Source of the DNA: Halomonas qaidamensis
GTDB taxonomy: Bacteria > Pseudomonadota > Gammaproteobacteria > Pseudomonadales > Halomonadaceae
Assembly (NCBI RefSeq): GCF_025917315.1
Contig: NZ_CP080627.1
Location: 620,001 to 684,000 of the forward strand
Direction: 5' to 3'
Length of the DNA stretch: 64,000 nt
Part shown: in pieces, positions 9,306 through 18,330 of the stretch
How the letters are laid out: every line of letters begins with the position of its first letter
How positions within the stretch are numbered: the first letter of the stretch is position 1
Notes under the pieces: model-generated
Database searches by the model: none
Told to the model about the DNA's origin: nothing
What the model saw: only the letters and a program-made list of their open reading frames with translations
Translations under genes and position numbers: made by a program

Positions 9306-10721
9306 ATGGCGCAGACCTATCACACCACTGTCGGAAGCCGCCGCTATCGCTTTAATGGCCTGGCGGAATTAATGGCCAAGGCCACGCCACCACGCTCCGG
9401 TGACCGCTTAGCAGGTGTTATTGCAGAATCAGCAGAAGAGCGGGTAGTGGCGCAAATGGTACTGGCAGAACTGCCGCTGACCACGTTTTTGAATGAGGTG
9501 CTGATCCCTTATGAGCACGATGAAATTACTCGATTAATCATCGATGAGCACGATGCCGCTGCGTTTGCGCCGCTGACGCATTTAACCGTGGGTGATTTTC
9601 GCAATTGGCTGCTGTCCGACCATGCCACCAGCGATGTGTTAGCCGCGGCTCGCCCTGGCATTACCCCTGAAATGGCCGCGGCTGTTAGCAAGTTGATGCG
9701 CAATCAAGACTTGATGCTGGTTGCCAAGAAGTGCCAAGTGACGACCGCGTTTCGCAATACGATTGGTTTGCCGGGACGGTTATCCACGCGTTTGCAGCCC
9801 AACCATCCTACTGATGACGTGACCGGGATTGCCGCCAGTATTCTGGATGGCCTGTTATATGGCAGTGGCGATGCGGTCATTGGTATCAATCCTGCTACTG
9901 ATAACGTTGCCCAGAGCATCAAGCTAATGCGCCTGATGGATGACGTCATTCAGAAGTACGAAATCCCCACCCAATCCTGCGTGCTAACCCATGTGACCAA
10001 CACGCTCGAAGCGATTGAGCAGGGCGCGCCGGTGGATCTTGTCTTTCAATCCATTGGCGGTACCGAAGCCACCAACCGCAGCTTTGGCTTTGATTTGAGT
10101 ACGCTGGCGGAAGCTGAGGCAGCCGCTCAGACCCTGAACCGCGGTACGGTCGGGCGCAATGTGATGTATTTCGAAACTGGCCAGGGCAGTTCGCTTTCCG
10201 CAGACGCTCATCATGGTTTGGATCAGCAAACCTGTGAAGCCCGCGCCTACGCGGTGGCACGTAAGTTCAACCCGTTGCTGGTGAATACGGTGGTGGGGTT
10301 TATCGGCCCTGAATACCTGTACGACGGCAAAGAGATTACGCGCGCGGGGCTGGAAGATCACTTCTGTGGCAAGTTGTTAGGCGTGCCCATGGGCTGTGAC
10401 GTGTGCTACACCAACCACGCTGAAGCTGATCAAAACGATATGGACAACCTGCTGACGCTGTTAGGCGTGGCGGGCTGTAATTTTGTGATGGGCATCCCCG
10501 GCTCTGACGACATCATGCTCAACTACCAAACTACTTCCTTTCACGATGCCCTTTACGCACGGCGAGTGCTTGGGTTGAAGGCAGCACCGGAGTTCGAGCA
10601 GTGGCTGGCGAAGATGCATATCTTCCAAGACGTGTCTTCCTACCGGCTCAACGATCAACTACCGGCCGCGTTCGCCAATAGCCTACGCCACCTGCCAAAC
10701 GAGGCTGCCCGCGATGTCTGA
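9306..10721 (+). CDS. eutB: ethanolamine ammonia-lyase large subunit EutB
   Basis: EutB is the catalytic subunit of the adenosylcobalamin-dependent lyase that turns ethanolamine into acetaldehyde and ammonia. The protein has 471 residues, close to the usual 450-470, and is full length through the conserved EutB core (NPATDNVAQSIKLMRLMDDV, QGSSLSADAHHG, GCDVCYTNHAEADQND). I chose the ATG at 9306 because GGAAGG lies just before it; the open frame extends to 9186 but that extension has no family match. EutC starts 8 bases before its stop. No microcompartment shell gene is nearby. Confidence 0.96.
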   Translation: MAQTYHTTVGSRRYRFNGLAELMAKATPPRSGDRLAGVIAESAEERVVAQMVLAELPLTTFLNEVLIPYEHDEITRLIIDEHDAAAFAPLTHLTVGDFRNWLLSDHATSDVLAAARPGITPEMAAAVSKLMRNQDLMLVAKKCQVTTAFRNTIGLPGRLSTRLQPNHPTDDVTGIAASILDGLLYGSGDAVIGINPATDNVAQSIKLMRLMDDVIQKYEIPTQSCVLTHVTNTLEAIEQGAPVDLVFQSIGGTEATNRSFGFDLSTLAEAEAAAQTLNRGTVGRNVMYFETGQGSSLSADAHHGLDQQTCEARAYAVARKFNPLLVNTVVGFIGPEYLYDGKEITRAGLEDHFCGKLLGVPMGCDVCYTNHAEADQNDMDNLLTLLGVAGCNFVMGIPGSDDIMLNYQTTSFHDALYARRVLGLKAAPEFEQWLAKMHIFQDVSSYRLNDQLPAAFANSLRHLPNEAARDV

Positions 10722-11556
10722 TCATCAACCGAAAGAAGCGCCGCCGATTGTGATCGCGAACCCATGGGAGCGGTTAAGAGCATTTACCGATGCGCGCATT
10801 GGGCTTGGCCGTGCGGGTATCAGCCTGCCCACGCATCAACTATTGGCGTTTCAGCTGGCTCATGCCCAGGCCCAGGATGCCGTTCACTGCGCTCTCGAGT
10901 GCGACACGCTGGCCAGCGAGTTAACCGCAGCGCTGGGCCTGAGCCAGACGCCTATTCATGTGCATAGCCACGCCGTAGATCGTGCCATGTATCTGCAGCG
11001 TCCAGATTATGGCAGGCGTCTGAACGACGCTTCGCGAGAGACGCTGCAGCAAGCGGGGCAAGGTGGGCAGCGCTTCGATTTGGCGGTGGTAATTGTCGAT
11101 GGACTTTCCGCACTGGCGGTGCAGCAGAACAGCGTGCCGTTTCTTACGGCGCTGTATCGCGCTTTTGAGAGTGATCAGCAAGCGTGGCAGCTCGCCCCCT
11201 TAACCCTTGTAGAGCAGGGCCGCGTGGCGATTGGCGATGAAGTCGGCGCGCTGCTTAATGCCGATGCCGTGCTAGTGATGATTGGCGAACGCCCAGGCTT
11301 AAGCTCCCCCGATAGCCTCGGGCTGTATATGACCTGGGCACCCGAAGTTGGCTTAAAAGATGACCGCCGAAACTGTATTTCAAACGTTCGCCCAGCAGGG
11401 CTGAAACCGGAAGAGGCTGCGCGGCGACTGCTGCTGCTATTGACCGAGGCCCGCCAGCGGAAGCTGTCTGGTGTTCAACTGAAAGATCGTAGCGAGGACA
11501 ACGTATTAGAAGGCACAACAGGTGAGACAACTCAAAACTTCCTGGTGGCCGATTAA
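10714..11556 (+). CDS. eutC: ethanolamine ammonia-lyase small subunit EutC
   Basis: EutC partners EutB in ethanolamine ammonia-lyase and helps bind adenosylcobalamin. The protein has 280 residues. Family signatures include RIGLGRAGISLPTHQLLAFQ near residue 28, HAQAQDAVHCAL, a central VVIVDGLSALAVQ and MIGERPGLSSPDSLGLYMTW in the C-terminal half. It overlaps the eutB stop by 8 bp, which implies translational coupling and balanced subunit supply. A 147-bp gap with degenerate CTCCTAACAAC-type repeats separates it from eat. Confidence 0.95.
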   Translation: MSDHQPKEAPPIVIANPWERLRAFTDARIGLGRAGISLPTHQLLAFQLAHAQAQDAVHCALECDTLASELTAALGLSQTPIHVHSHAVDRAMYLQRPDYGRRLNDASRETLQQAGQGGQRFDLAVVIVDGLSALAVQQNSVPFLTALYRAFESDQQAWQLAPLTLVEQGRVAIGDEVGALLNADAVLVMIGERPGLSSPDSLGLYMTWAPEVGLKDDRRNCISNVRPAGLKPEEAARRLLLLLTEARQRKLSGVQLKDRSEDNVLEGTTGETTQNFLVAD

Positions 11557-11608
11557 CGAGGGCTTACGCGCTACGAGCAACCCATCAATAACAACCCTAA
11601 TAGCAATA

Positions 11609-11632
11609 CTCCTAACAACGCTCCTAACAACA
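11609..11632 (+). repeat. 12-bp direct repeat before the ethanolamine permease gene
   Basis: CTCCTAACAAC occurs twice in tandem, with one base between the copies, inside a looser repetitive stretch from 11581 to 11640 in the eutC-eat gap. No promoter or terminator could be assigned here. Confidence 0.6.
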
Positions 11633-11703
11633 ATAGGGAACCAACACTCTGATTCAGCACGCCGCTGACAACGATTGCGTTCCACACCAAAAAGGGCAAG
11701 ACC

Positions 11704-13137
11704 ATGACACAACCTTCTGTTGATCAAGCGTATCTGGCCAAGCGCCAGCTTAGAAAAGGAACCGCTGGCTGGCTATTACTGGCAGGGCTTGGGGTTTCCT
11801 ATGTTATTTCCGGTGATTTTGCTGGCTGGAACTTCGGTATTGCCGAGGCGGGCTGGGGCGGCTTTGCCATTGCTGCCTGCCTAATGGCGCTGATGTATCT
11901 TGCGCTGGTGCTGTCACTGGCGGAAATGTCGGCGGCGATTCCAGCCGCGGGTGGAGGCTATAGCTTTGCCCGCCAAGCAATGGGGCCAACGGGGGGCTAC
12001 CTAACGGGACTCGCGGTGTTGATTGAGTATGCCCTTGCGCCAGCCGCGATTGTGATTTTTATCGGCTCGGCAGTTGAAGCGCTGTTGGGCATTAATGGAC
12101 CGTTGGTTTACCTGCTGTTCTACGCGGTGTTTATCGGTATTCACTTAGCAGGCGTGGGTGAAGCGCTAAAAGTCATGATGGTGATTAGCGGCCTGGCGGT
12201 GTTTGCGATTTTGGCAACGGCAGTGGCGCTGATTGGCAATTTCGACTCAGCGAACCTATTTGATATTGCGCCCACTGATGCCGCCGGTGCGAGCACCTTT
12301 ATGCCCTATGGCTGGTACGGTATTTGGGCCGCGCTGCCGTTTGGTATGTGGCTATTTTTAGCGGTTGAGGGTGTGCCGCTAGCCGCAGAAGAGGCCAAAG
12401 ACCCCGCGCGAGATATGCCTAAAGGGATTATTGGTGCGATGCTATTTCTGCTGTTTACCGCCTTATTGGTTGTGGTGTTACTGGCAGGTGCGGCGGGCGC
12501 TGAAATGATTGGTCAAAGCGGTGTGCCGCTGGTGGATGCGTTGAATGCGACGGGCAACCCAACCTTGGCGACCTTGGTTAATGTGTTGGGCTTGGCAGGA
12601 CTCATTGCTTCTTTTTTCTCTATTATTTATGGCTATAGTCGGTTGATCTTTGCGCTCTCGCGGGCGGGCTATCTGCCCAAGCAACTATCGCTGACCAGCG
12701 AGCGAAAAGTGCCTTATCTCGTGCTGATTGTACCGGGCGTTTTTGGCTTTCTGGCCTCATTAAGCGGTGAAGGTGATCTGATGTTAGCAATGGCGGTCGT
12801 CGGCGCAACGATCTCGTATGCACTGATGGCACTGAGCCATATTCTACTACGCGTACAGCAACCCGACTTGCCACGTCCTTATAAAACCCCAGGCGGCATT
12901 GTGACTTCATCGATTGCGCTGGTGTTGGCACTCGTGGCGCTGACGGGCGTTTATGCCTTCGACCCGCGTGCGTTTAATTACACTATTGTGCTGTTCATTG
13001 CCGGTGCGGCGTACTACTTCTTCTACAGCAAGAAAAGGCTGGTGGCGAAGACCGCAGAAGAGGAGTTTGCACTGGTGACGGCTGCACCAGAAGAGGTCGA
13101 TACTAGCGAGCCGATACCTGTTGCTGCCAAGCTGTAA
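11704..13137 (+). CDS. eat: ethanolamine permease (APC superfamily)
   Basis: This integral membrane transporter of 477 residues has about 12 hydrophobic segments. The N-terminal LGVSYVISGDFAGWNFGIAEAGWGGF is characteristic of Eat-type ethanolamine permeases, and EGVPLAAEEAKDPARDMPKG is the conserved APC loop after helix 6. It sits downstream of eutBC on the same strand and is followed by a terminator, so it closes the ethanolamine unit. A likely role is proton-coupled ethanolamine uptake. Confidence 0.93.
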   Translation: MTQPSVDQAYLAKRQLRKGTAGWLLLAGLGVSYVISGDFAGWNFGIAEAGWGGFAIAACLMALMYLALVLSLAEMSAAIPAAGGGYSFARQAMGPTGGYLTGLAVLIEYALAPAAIVIFIGSAVEALLGINGPLVYLLFYAVFIGIHLAGVGEALKVMMVISGLAVFAILATAVALIGNFDSANLFDIAPTDAAGASTFMPYGWYGIWAALPFGMWLFLAVEGVPLAAEEAKDPARDMPKGIIGAMLFLLFTALLVVVLLAGAAGAEMIGQSGVPLVDALNATGNPTLATLVNVLGLAGLIASFFSIIYGYSRLIFALSRAGYLPKQLSLTSERKVPYLVLIVPGVFGFLASLSGEGDLMLAMAVVGATISYALMALSHILLRVQQPDLPRPYKTPGGIVTSSIALVLALVALTGVYAFDPRAFNYTIVLFIAGAAYYFFYSKKRLVAKTAEEEFALVTAAPEEVDTSEPIPVAAKL

Positions 13138-13174
13138 TGTTTGCTGCCCATCGCCTAGGCTGACTAGGCAGATG

Positions 13175-13208
13175 AAGCCTCTGTGCCCAACGGCCCAGAG
13201 GCTTTTTT
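13175..13208 (+). terminator. rho-independent terminator after eat
   Basis: AGCCTCTG pairs with CAGAGGCT across a 12-base loop, followed by a run of T. A second small hairpin (GCCTAG with CTAGGC) lies just upstream at 13153-13169. Confidence 0.85.
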
Positions 13209-13256
13209 AGTATCTTTAGCGATAAGTAGCAAAACGTCACTACGACAGGAGCCAAC

Positions 13257-13775
13257 ATGACATTAACCTTTGTGCCCAGTGCGAACGCCCCCAATTTCGA
13301 TCAACAGCGCGAAGCGCAGCGCTGGTTTGCAGTGAATGACGGTGTGATGGGTGGCGTGTCTCACAGCACATTTCGTATTGAAGCGGGGGAGGGCTGTTTT
13401 ATTGGTGAGCTTTCACTCGATAATGGTGGTGGCTTTGCCTCGATACGCCGTGAGCCAGACCACTTTGAGCAATCGCTTGCTAAAAGTAACGGCGTTACGC
13501 TGTGCGTACGGGGCGACGGCCGTGCTTATCAATTGCGTTTGAAAAGTACAGCGTTAGACGATGCCAGCGCCTATCGAGTAACGTTCACACCGCCACAAGG
13601 CCAATGGGAAACGATGACGTTTACTTGGGATAGGTTTGAAGCTGTGCGGCGTGGCACACTTCTTAACGATGCGCCGCCACTTACCGCTGATAGTATTTAT
13701 CAACTTGGTTTTTTAATTGCTGACCGAACCGCTGGGCCATTTCGACTCGACATTGCATCCATTGCAGCGCTTTAG
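13257..13775 (+). CDS. CIA30 family protein
   Basis: The 172-residue soluble protein carries the NADH:ubiquinone oxidoreductase intermediate-associated protein 30 domain, a galactose-binding-like beta-jelly-roll. The diagnostic WFAVNDGVMGGVSHS is near residue 23, and GDGRAYQLRL and the strand-rich C-terminus complete the domain. In mitochondria the homologue assists complex I assembly; in bacteria the role is unproven. It stands between two terminated units, with its own AGGAG site, and aceK follows 43 bp later. Confidence 0.85.
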   Translation: MTLTFVPSANAPNFDQQREAQRWFAVNDGVMGGVSHSTFRIEAGEGCFIGELSLDNGGGFASIRREPDHFEQSLAKSNGVTLCVRGDGRAYQLRLKSTALDDASAYRVTFTPPQGQWETMTFTWDRFEAVRRGTLLNDAPPLTADSIYQLGFLIADRTAGPFRLDIASIAAL

Positions 13776-13818
13776 TGGCCTATTTTGCAAAGTAATTTTC
13801 CAATAAGAGCACACCGCC

Positions 13819-15585
13819 ATGAAGCACTCTCCAGCGTATCGCTTAGCGGCCACTATACTGCATGGGTTTGATGGCTATCGTGCTCGCTTTAAGCAGATAA
13901 CCTTTGATGCCAGCCGTCGTTTTCGAGAGGCAGCCTGGCGGGAGGCCCAGCAAGCTTCAGCCGCGCGGATCAATCTTTACGAAGAGAAAGTAAACGATAC
14001 GCTGGCGCGTTTGCAGCGTACGTTTGCCCATGAAGCACTAACGTACTGTGAAACGTGGCGGGAAGCGCGTGAGCATTATGCACAGCTGATTAGCCAGCGG
14101 TTGGATTACGAGTTGGCCGAGACGTTTTTTAACTCACTGTTCTGCTCAGTTTTTCACCACCGTCATATCCGCAACGACTGGATGTTTGTATACAGCTCCC
14201 GGGAAGATGCTGCGCATCATTCGGGCATTGAGCTGTGTCGTCGGCATTGCGTTAATGGTAACTGGCCCCAAGCGCTTGCTTGGGCGCTTGAAGAAGCGCC
14301 TTTTGATAACGCCTTTGCTGACCTGGAGCGCGATATTAGGTTAGGCGCAGGCTTGCTGGAAACTCAACTGCCAGCGGCCATTTTGCAGGCAGATGACGCT
14401 CAATTAGAATTGTTGAAAAGCGTCTTTTATCGCAATAAAGGGGCCTACTTGGTGGGCCGTATTCTGGGCGGCGGTGAGCAGGTGCCGCTGGTGTTACCCA
14501 TTTTGCATGGTGAAGGGTTTGGCGAGCAGCAGGGCGGCGACCCCTGCCTGCACTTAGATACGGTGCTAACAGAAACTGATGAAGTCTCCATTATTTTCTC
14601 GTTTACCCGTGCCTATTTCCAGGTAGATGTACCGGTGCCGGGCGAGTTTGTCCATTACTTAAAACAGCTGATGCCCCATAAGCCTGAAGGCGAGCTGTAC
14701 GCTTCCATTGGCTTTTTTAAGCATGGCAAAACTGAATTTTTCCGTGCGCTAAACCAGCAGGTGGCCAAGCGTGAAGATCAGTTTGTCATTGCGCCTGGTG
14801 TCCGTGGCATGGTGATGGCGGTGTTTGTACTGCCCAGTTTTCGCACCGTGTTTAAGATCATTAAAGATAAATTCGATCCGGCCAAAGACGTTACCCACGC
14901 GGTGGTACGTGAAAAATACCGCCTGGTAAAACGCCACGACCGGGTTGGGCGCATGGCTGATACCCAGGAGTTTTCGAATTTTATCGCGCGTCAGGATCAC
15001 TTTTCCCCAGAGTGCTTGGCGCACTTGCTAGAAGTGGCACCCTCTACGGTGTCGCTGAAAGATGACAAGGTGATTATCAAGCACTGCTATACCGAGCGCA
15101 TGATGACACCGCTAAACATCTACCTTGAACAGTGCAGCGCAGATGAGTGCGTAATGGTGCTCAAAGACTACGGTAACGCCATTAAACAGATGGCAGCGGC
15201 GAATATTTTCCCTGGCGATATGCTGTTAAAAAACTTTGGTGTTACTCGCCATGGCCGGGTGATTTTTTACGATTACGACGAAGTATGCTATCTCACGGAG
15301 TGCCGCTTTAGGCACCTGCCCAAAGCCTATGGCAATGACTTTCAAGGGGGTGGGGGAGAGAGTTTTTACGTTGGCCCCAATGATATCTTCCCTGAAGAGT
15401 TCGGCCCTTTTATGTTTGCCAACCCAGAGCTTCGCGCTATTTTTATCCAGCAGCACCCAGAGTTATTTGACCCCGACTATTGGCTAGAACTGCAGCAGGC
15501 CATTGTCGATGGGCGGGTGATCGATGTTTATCCATATCGTAATAAGCAGCGTTTCGCGGGAACCATAGGGCAGCTGGTATATTAG
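13819..15585 (+). CDS. aceK: isocitrate dehydrogenase kinase/phosphatase AceK
   Basis: AceK reversibly phosphorylates isocitrate dehydrogenase and so diverts isocitrate into the glyoxylate shunt during growth on C2 compounds. The protein has 588 residues against about 580 in E. coli. The N-terminal regulatory half (SLFCSVFHHRHIRNDWMFVY) and the C-terminal kinase-like half (LLKNFGVTRHGRVIFYDYDEV, with the metal-binding Asp region) are both intact. Usually aceK follows aceBA; here it stands near ethanolamine genes, whose product enters metabolism as acetyl-CoA. Confidence 0.96.
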   Translation: MKHSPAYRLAATILHGFDGYRARFKQITFDASRRFREAAWREAQQASAARINLYEEKVNDTLARLQRTFAHEALTYCETWREAREHYAQLISQRLDYELAETFFNSLFCSVFHHRHIRNDWMFVYSSREDAAHHSGIELCRRHCVNGNWPQALAWALEEAPFDNAFADLERDIRLGAGLLETQLPAAILQADDAQLELLKSVFYRNKGAYLVGRILGGGEQVPLVLPILHGEGFGEQQGGDPCLHLDTVLTETDEVSIIFSFTRAYFQVDVPVPGEFVHYLKQLMPHKPEGELYASIGFFKHGKTEFFRALNQQVAKREDQFVIAPGVRGMVMAVFVLPSFRTVFKIIKDKFDPAKDVTHAVVREKYRLVKRHDRVGRMADTQEFSNFIARQDHFSPECLAHLLEVAPSTVSLKDDKVIIKHCYTERMMTPLNIYLEQCSADECVMVLKDYGNAIKQMAAANIFPGDMLLKNFGVTRHGRVIFYDYDEVCYLTECRFRHLPKAYGNDFQGGGGESFYVGPNDIFPEEFGPFMFANPELRAIFIQQHPELFDPDYWLELQQAIVDGRVIDVYPYRNKQRFAGTIGQLVY

Positions 15586-15617
15586 CGAATATACGCAGTG
15601 ATTTACGCGAGGAAAAC

Positions 15618-16331
15618 ATGGCAGCATCACCGCACTTAGTGGTTTTTACCGGTTCAGGGATTAGCGCCGAAAGCGGTATTAAAACGTTCCGTGCCAGCGA
15701 TGGTCTCTGGGAAGATCATCCGGTCGAGGAGGTAGCCACGCCAGCGGGCTGGCGTCGAGATCCTCAGCGCGTGCTGGAGTTTTATAACCTGCGCCGCGAA
15801 CAAATTCGTAAGGCCAAGCCCAACGCTGCCCATAAGGCTTTGGCTGCGCTTGAAAAAGATGGTTTTAACGTCAGTGTTGTCACGCAAAATATTGATGACC
15901 TGCATGAGCGGGCAGGGTCACGTCATGTGCTGCATTTGCACGGTGAGATTTTGAAGGCACGCTCTACGGTAGATACGCGGCTGCGCTATCCACTGCCGAA
16001 AGGCGGCATTGCGCTGGGCGATATTTGTGACAAAGGCAGCCAGCTGCGCCCGGATGTGGTTTGGTTTGGCGAGTCGGTGACGCTGTTTGAAGATGCCTGT
16101 GAACTTGTTAGCCAAGCGGATTTTTTGCTGGTAGTGGGCACGTCCCTGGCGGTAATGCCCGCGGCGTCGCTGCTGTCGTATATTAACTTGGATACCCCGT
16201 GTGCCCTGGTCGACCCCGACGCGGATGCCTTAACACCGCCGGGCGTTCTAGCGATTAACACCACTGCAGGTGAAGGCGTTCCTGCCTTGGTCAACCAATG
16301 GCGCAAACAGGGCAATTTGATGCTGCCTTGA
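15618..16331 (+). CDS. cobB: NAD-dependent protein deacylase, Sir2 family
   Basis: This 237-residue sirtuin removes acyl groups from lysine using NAD. FTGSGISAESGI at residues 10-21 binds NAD, TQNIDDLHERAG and HLHGEI give the catalytic His, and Tyr56-Arg59 (FYNLRR) match the pair that favours acidic acyl groups such as succinyl-lysine in class III enzymes. The four zinc Cys are absent: the small-domain insert (KARSTVDTRLRYPL...) contains only one Cys. Related zinc-less sirtuins exist. It begins 32 bp after aceK, so the two probably share a transcript. It converges on bioA. Confidence 0.88.
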   Translation: MAASPHLVVFTGSGISAESGIKTFRASDGLWEDHPVEEVATPAGWRRDPQRVLEFYNLRREQIRKAKPNAAHKALAALEKDGFNVSVVTQNIDDLHERAGSRHVLHLHGEILKARSTVDTRLRYPLPKGGIALGDICDKGSQLRPDVVWFGESVTLFEDACELVSQADFLLVVGTSLAVMPAASLLSYINLDTPCALVDPDADALTPPGVLAINTTAGEGVPALVNQWRKQGNLMLP

Positions 16332-16336
16332 ACTGT

Positions 16337-17608
16337 CTATCGCTTCAAAAACCATGCTTTCATTACGTCGGTAATCTGAGTGATGTTGGCGTCGGTAGCG
16401 ATATAAGCCGGCATGGTGTAAAGCCAGCGGCCGATTGGTCGCAGCCACACCCCACGCTCGCGGGCGAATTGCCCGACGCCTTTTAGCGCCTCGGCGGAGT
16501 GCGCTTCAATCACCGCGGTGGCACCCAGCACTCGCACATCGGCCACGGCTGGGTGGGCGTTCAGCGCGGAGTCGTCCATTAGCGCTCGGCTAAGCTGCTG
16601 GCTGAGTGCCGCAATCTTGTCCAGGTAGCGCTCCTCTTCAAACACGCGCAGGCTTTCCAGCGCGACGCGGCAGGCCAGCGGGTTGCCCATAAATGTAGGG
16701 CCGTGCATAAAGGCATGGTGGGCGCTGTCGCCCACAAACGCGTCGTGAACGCGGTCGCTGGCCAGGGTCGCTGCATGACCGAGGTAGCCGCCGGTTAATC
16801 CTTTTGAGAGCACCATAATATCCGGTGTCACGTTGGCGTGATTGGCGGCAAACAGCTTGCCGGTGCGGCCAAAACCGGTGGCTACTTCATCAAAAATCAG
16901 CAACACGCCAAACTCATCGCACAACGCCCGTGCACCGCGCAGGTAGTCCGGCGAGGTCATGTTTAGCCCGCCTGCCGCCTGGAGTAATGGTTCCATCAGC
17001 AGTGCAGCAACTTCATGATGGTGGCTCGCCAAAACGTCGCGAAGTGCCGCTAAATCGTAGGCTACCTGTTCCGGTGTGGCGTTAAACGGTGCGCTGGGCG
17101 CGGGGGCAAAGTGGTGCTGGGGCAGCAGGCTGGCGAACAAGCTATGCATGCCTTCTTCCGGGTCACAGACCGCCATACAGCCGGTAGTGTCGCCATGGTA
17201 GGCCTTCATTAACGAAAGCATCTTGCATTTTTCGGGGTGGCCGATGAGCACCTGGTACTGCAGGGCCATTTTCATCGCCACTTCCATCCCGACGGAACCA
17301 CTGTCGGAGTAGAACACGTGATTAAGTCCATCAGGGGTAATGCGCACTAGCTCCCGAGCAAGCTGGTCGGCGGGATCATGGGTGAGGCCACCGAGCATGA
17401 CATGGCATAGCTCGCCTGCCTGTTCACGAATGGCCGCGACTAAACGCGGGTGGCCATAGCCATGAATCATGCACCACCAAGAGCAGGTAGCGTCGAGCAG
17501 TTGCTCGCCGCTTTCCAGGATGAAATGGCTACCGCTGCCGCCGACTACTTTAGGGGCGGGAGCTTGTGTTTTGAGGTGGGCATAAGGGTGCCAGACGGGA
17601 GAGCTCAT
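16337..17608 (-). CDS. bioA: adenosylmethionine-8-amino-7-oxononanoate aminotransferase BioA
   Basis: BioA transfers the amino group of SAM to KAPA, giving DAPA, in biotin synthesis. The protein has 423 residues and is a class III PLP aminotransferase. The PLP lysine is Lys269 in VLSKGLTGG, the DEV motif is at residues 240-242, and DATCSWWCMIHGYGHP near residue 39 is specific to BioA. It is the last gene of the bioBFHCDA operon and overlaps bioD by 4 bp. Confidence 0.95.
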   Translation of the reverse strand: MSSPVWHPYAHLKTQAPAPKVVGGSGSHFILESGEQLLDATCSWWCMIHGYGHPRLVAAIREQAGELCHVMLGGLTHDPADQLARELVRITPDGLNHVFYSDSGSVGMEVAMKMALQYQVLIGHPEKCKMLSLMKAYHGDTTGCMAVCDPEEGMHSLFASLLPQHHFAPAPSAPFNATPEQVAYDLAALRDVLASHHHEVAALLMEPLLQAAGGLNMTSPDYLRGARALCDEFGVLLIFDEVATGFGRTGKLFAANHANVTPDIMVLSKGLTGGYLGHAATLASDRVHDAFVGDSAHHAFMHGPTFMGNPLACRVALESLRVFEEERYLDKIAALSQQLSRALMDDSALNAHPAVADVRVLGATAVIEAHSAEALKGVGQFARERGVWLRPIGRWLYTMPAYIATDANITQITDVMKAWFLKR

Positions 17609-18330
17609 AAAGCGGCTTCCTGGTTCAAAACGGGCGTGTTGAGCAGCGCGGTTAGTGAGAGCGCGTGGCGCGCATGGACGGCATCAGCGATAGCTAAATG
17701 GGGAATAATGCCTAGACATGGCGCGTTAAGGGTGTTTTTAAGCAGGGCGATATTGGCATCAAAGCGTGCTGTATCAGAGGCGAATGCAGGGTCCACCACG
17801 CTGCCGACCCAGCCTGCAAGGGTTAGGCCATCGGCTGCGATCACCTCTGCGGTAAGCCGCGCATGATTAAGACAGCCAAGTTTTAGTCCCACGACCAGAA
17901 TGACAGGCAGCTGCATCAGCCGCGGTATATCGGAAAAGTCGTCTTGCTCATTGAGTGGCACGCGCCAGCCGCCAGCGCCTTCGATGAGCGTTAAATCGCG
18001 CGGCGTGTCGTTTAGCGTGGCAGTAAGCGATTCCACTACGCTGTTGACGTTAAGAATGTGCCCCGCCTCGCTGGCGGCTAGATGTGGCGCGATAGCAGGC
18101 GCAAACGTCCAAGGGTTAACGGTGGTGTAATCGACCGGTGGAGCGCTTTGTGCCTGTAGCGCCAACGCATCGCTATTGCGCAGCCCATCCGTCGTGATGT
18201 GGCTGCCAGAGGCAATCGGCTTAAGCCCCAGCGTGCTGAGCTGCTGATATTTGGCAGCGCACAGCAGTGCGCTGGTGGCCAGGGTCTTACCCGCATCGGT
18301 ATCGGTGCCGGTCACGAAATAGACGGTCAT
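17605..18330 (-). CDS. bioD: dethiobiotin synthetase BioD
   Basis: BioD closes the ureido ring of DAPA with CO2 and ATP to make dethiobiotin. The protein has 241 residues. The P-loop GTDTDAGKT at residues 8-16 follows the N-terminal strand directly, and LIEGAGGWRVPL is the BioD-specific second nucleotide motif. Overlaps of 4 bp with bioC and bioA on either side suggest translational coupling through this part of the operon. Confidence 0.95.
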   Translation of the reverse strand: MTVYFVTGTDTDAGKTLATSALLCAAKYQQLSTLGLKPIASGSHITTDGLRNSDALALQAQSAPPVDYTTVNPWTFAPAIAPHLAASEAGHILNVNSVVESLTATLNDTPRDLTLIEGAGGWRVPLNEQDDFSDIPRLMQLPVILVVGLKLGCLNHARLTAEVIAADGLTLAGWVGSVVDPAFASDTARFDANIALLKNTLNAPCLGIIPHLAIADAVHARHALSLTALLNTPVLNQEAAL

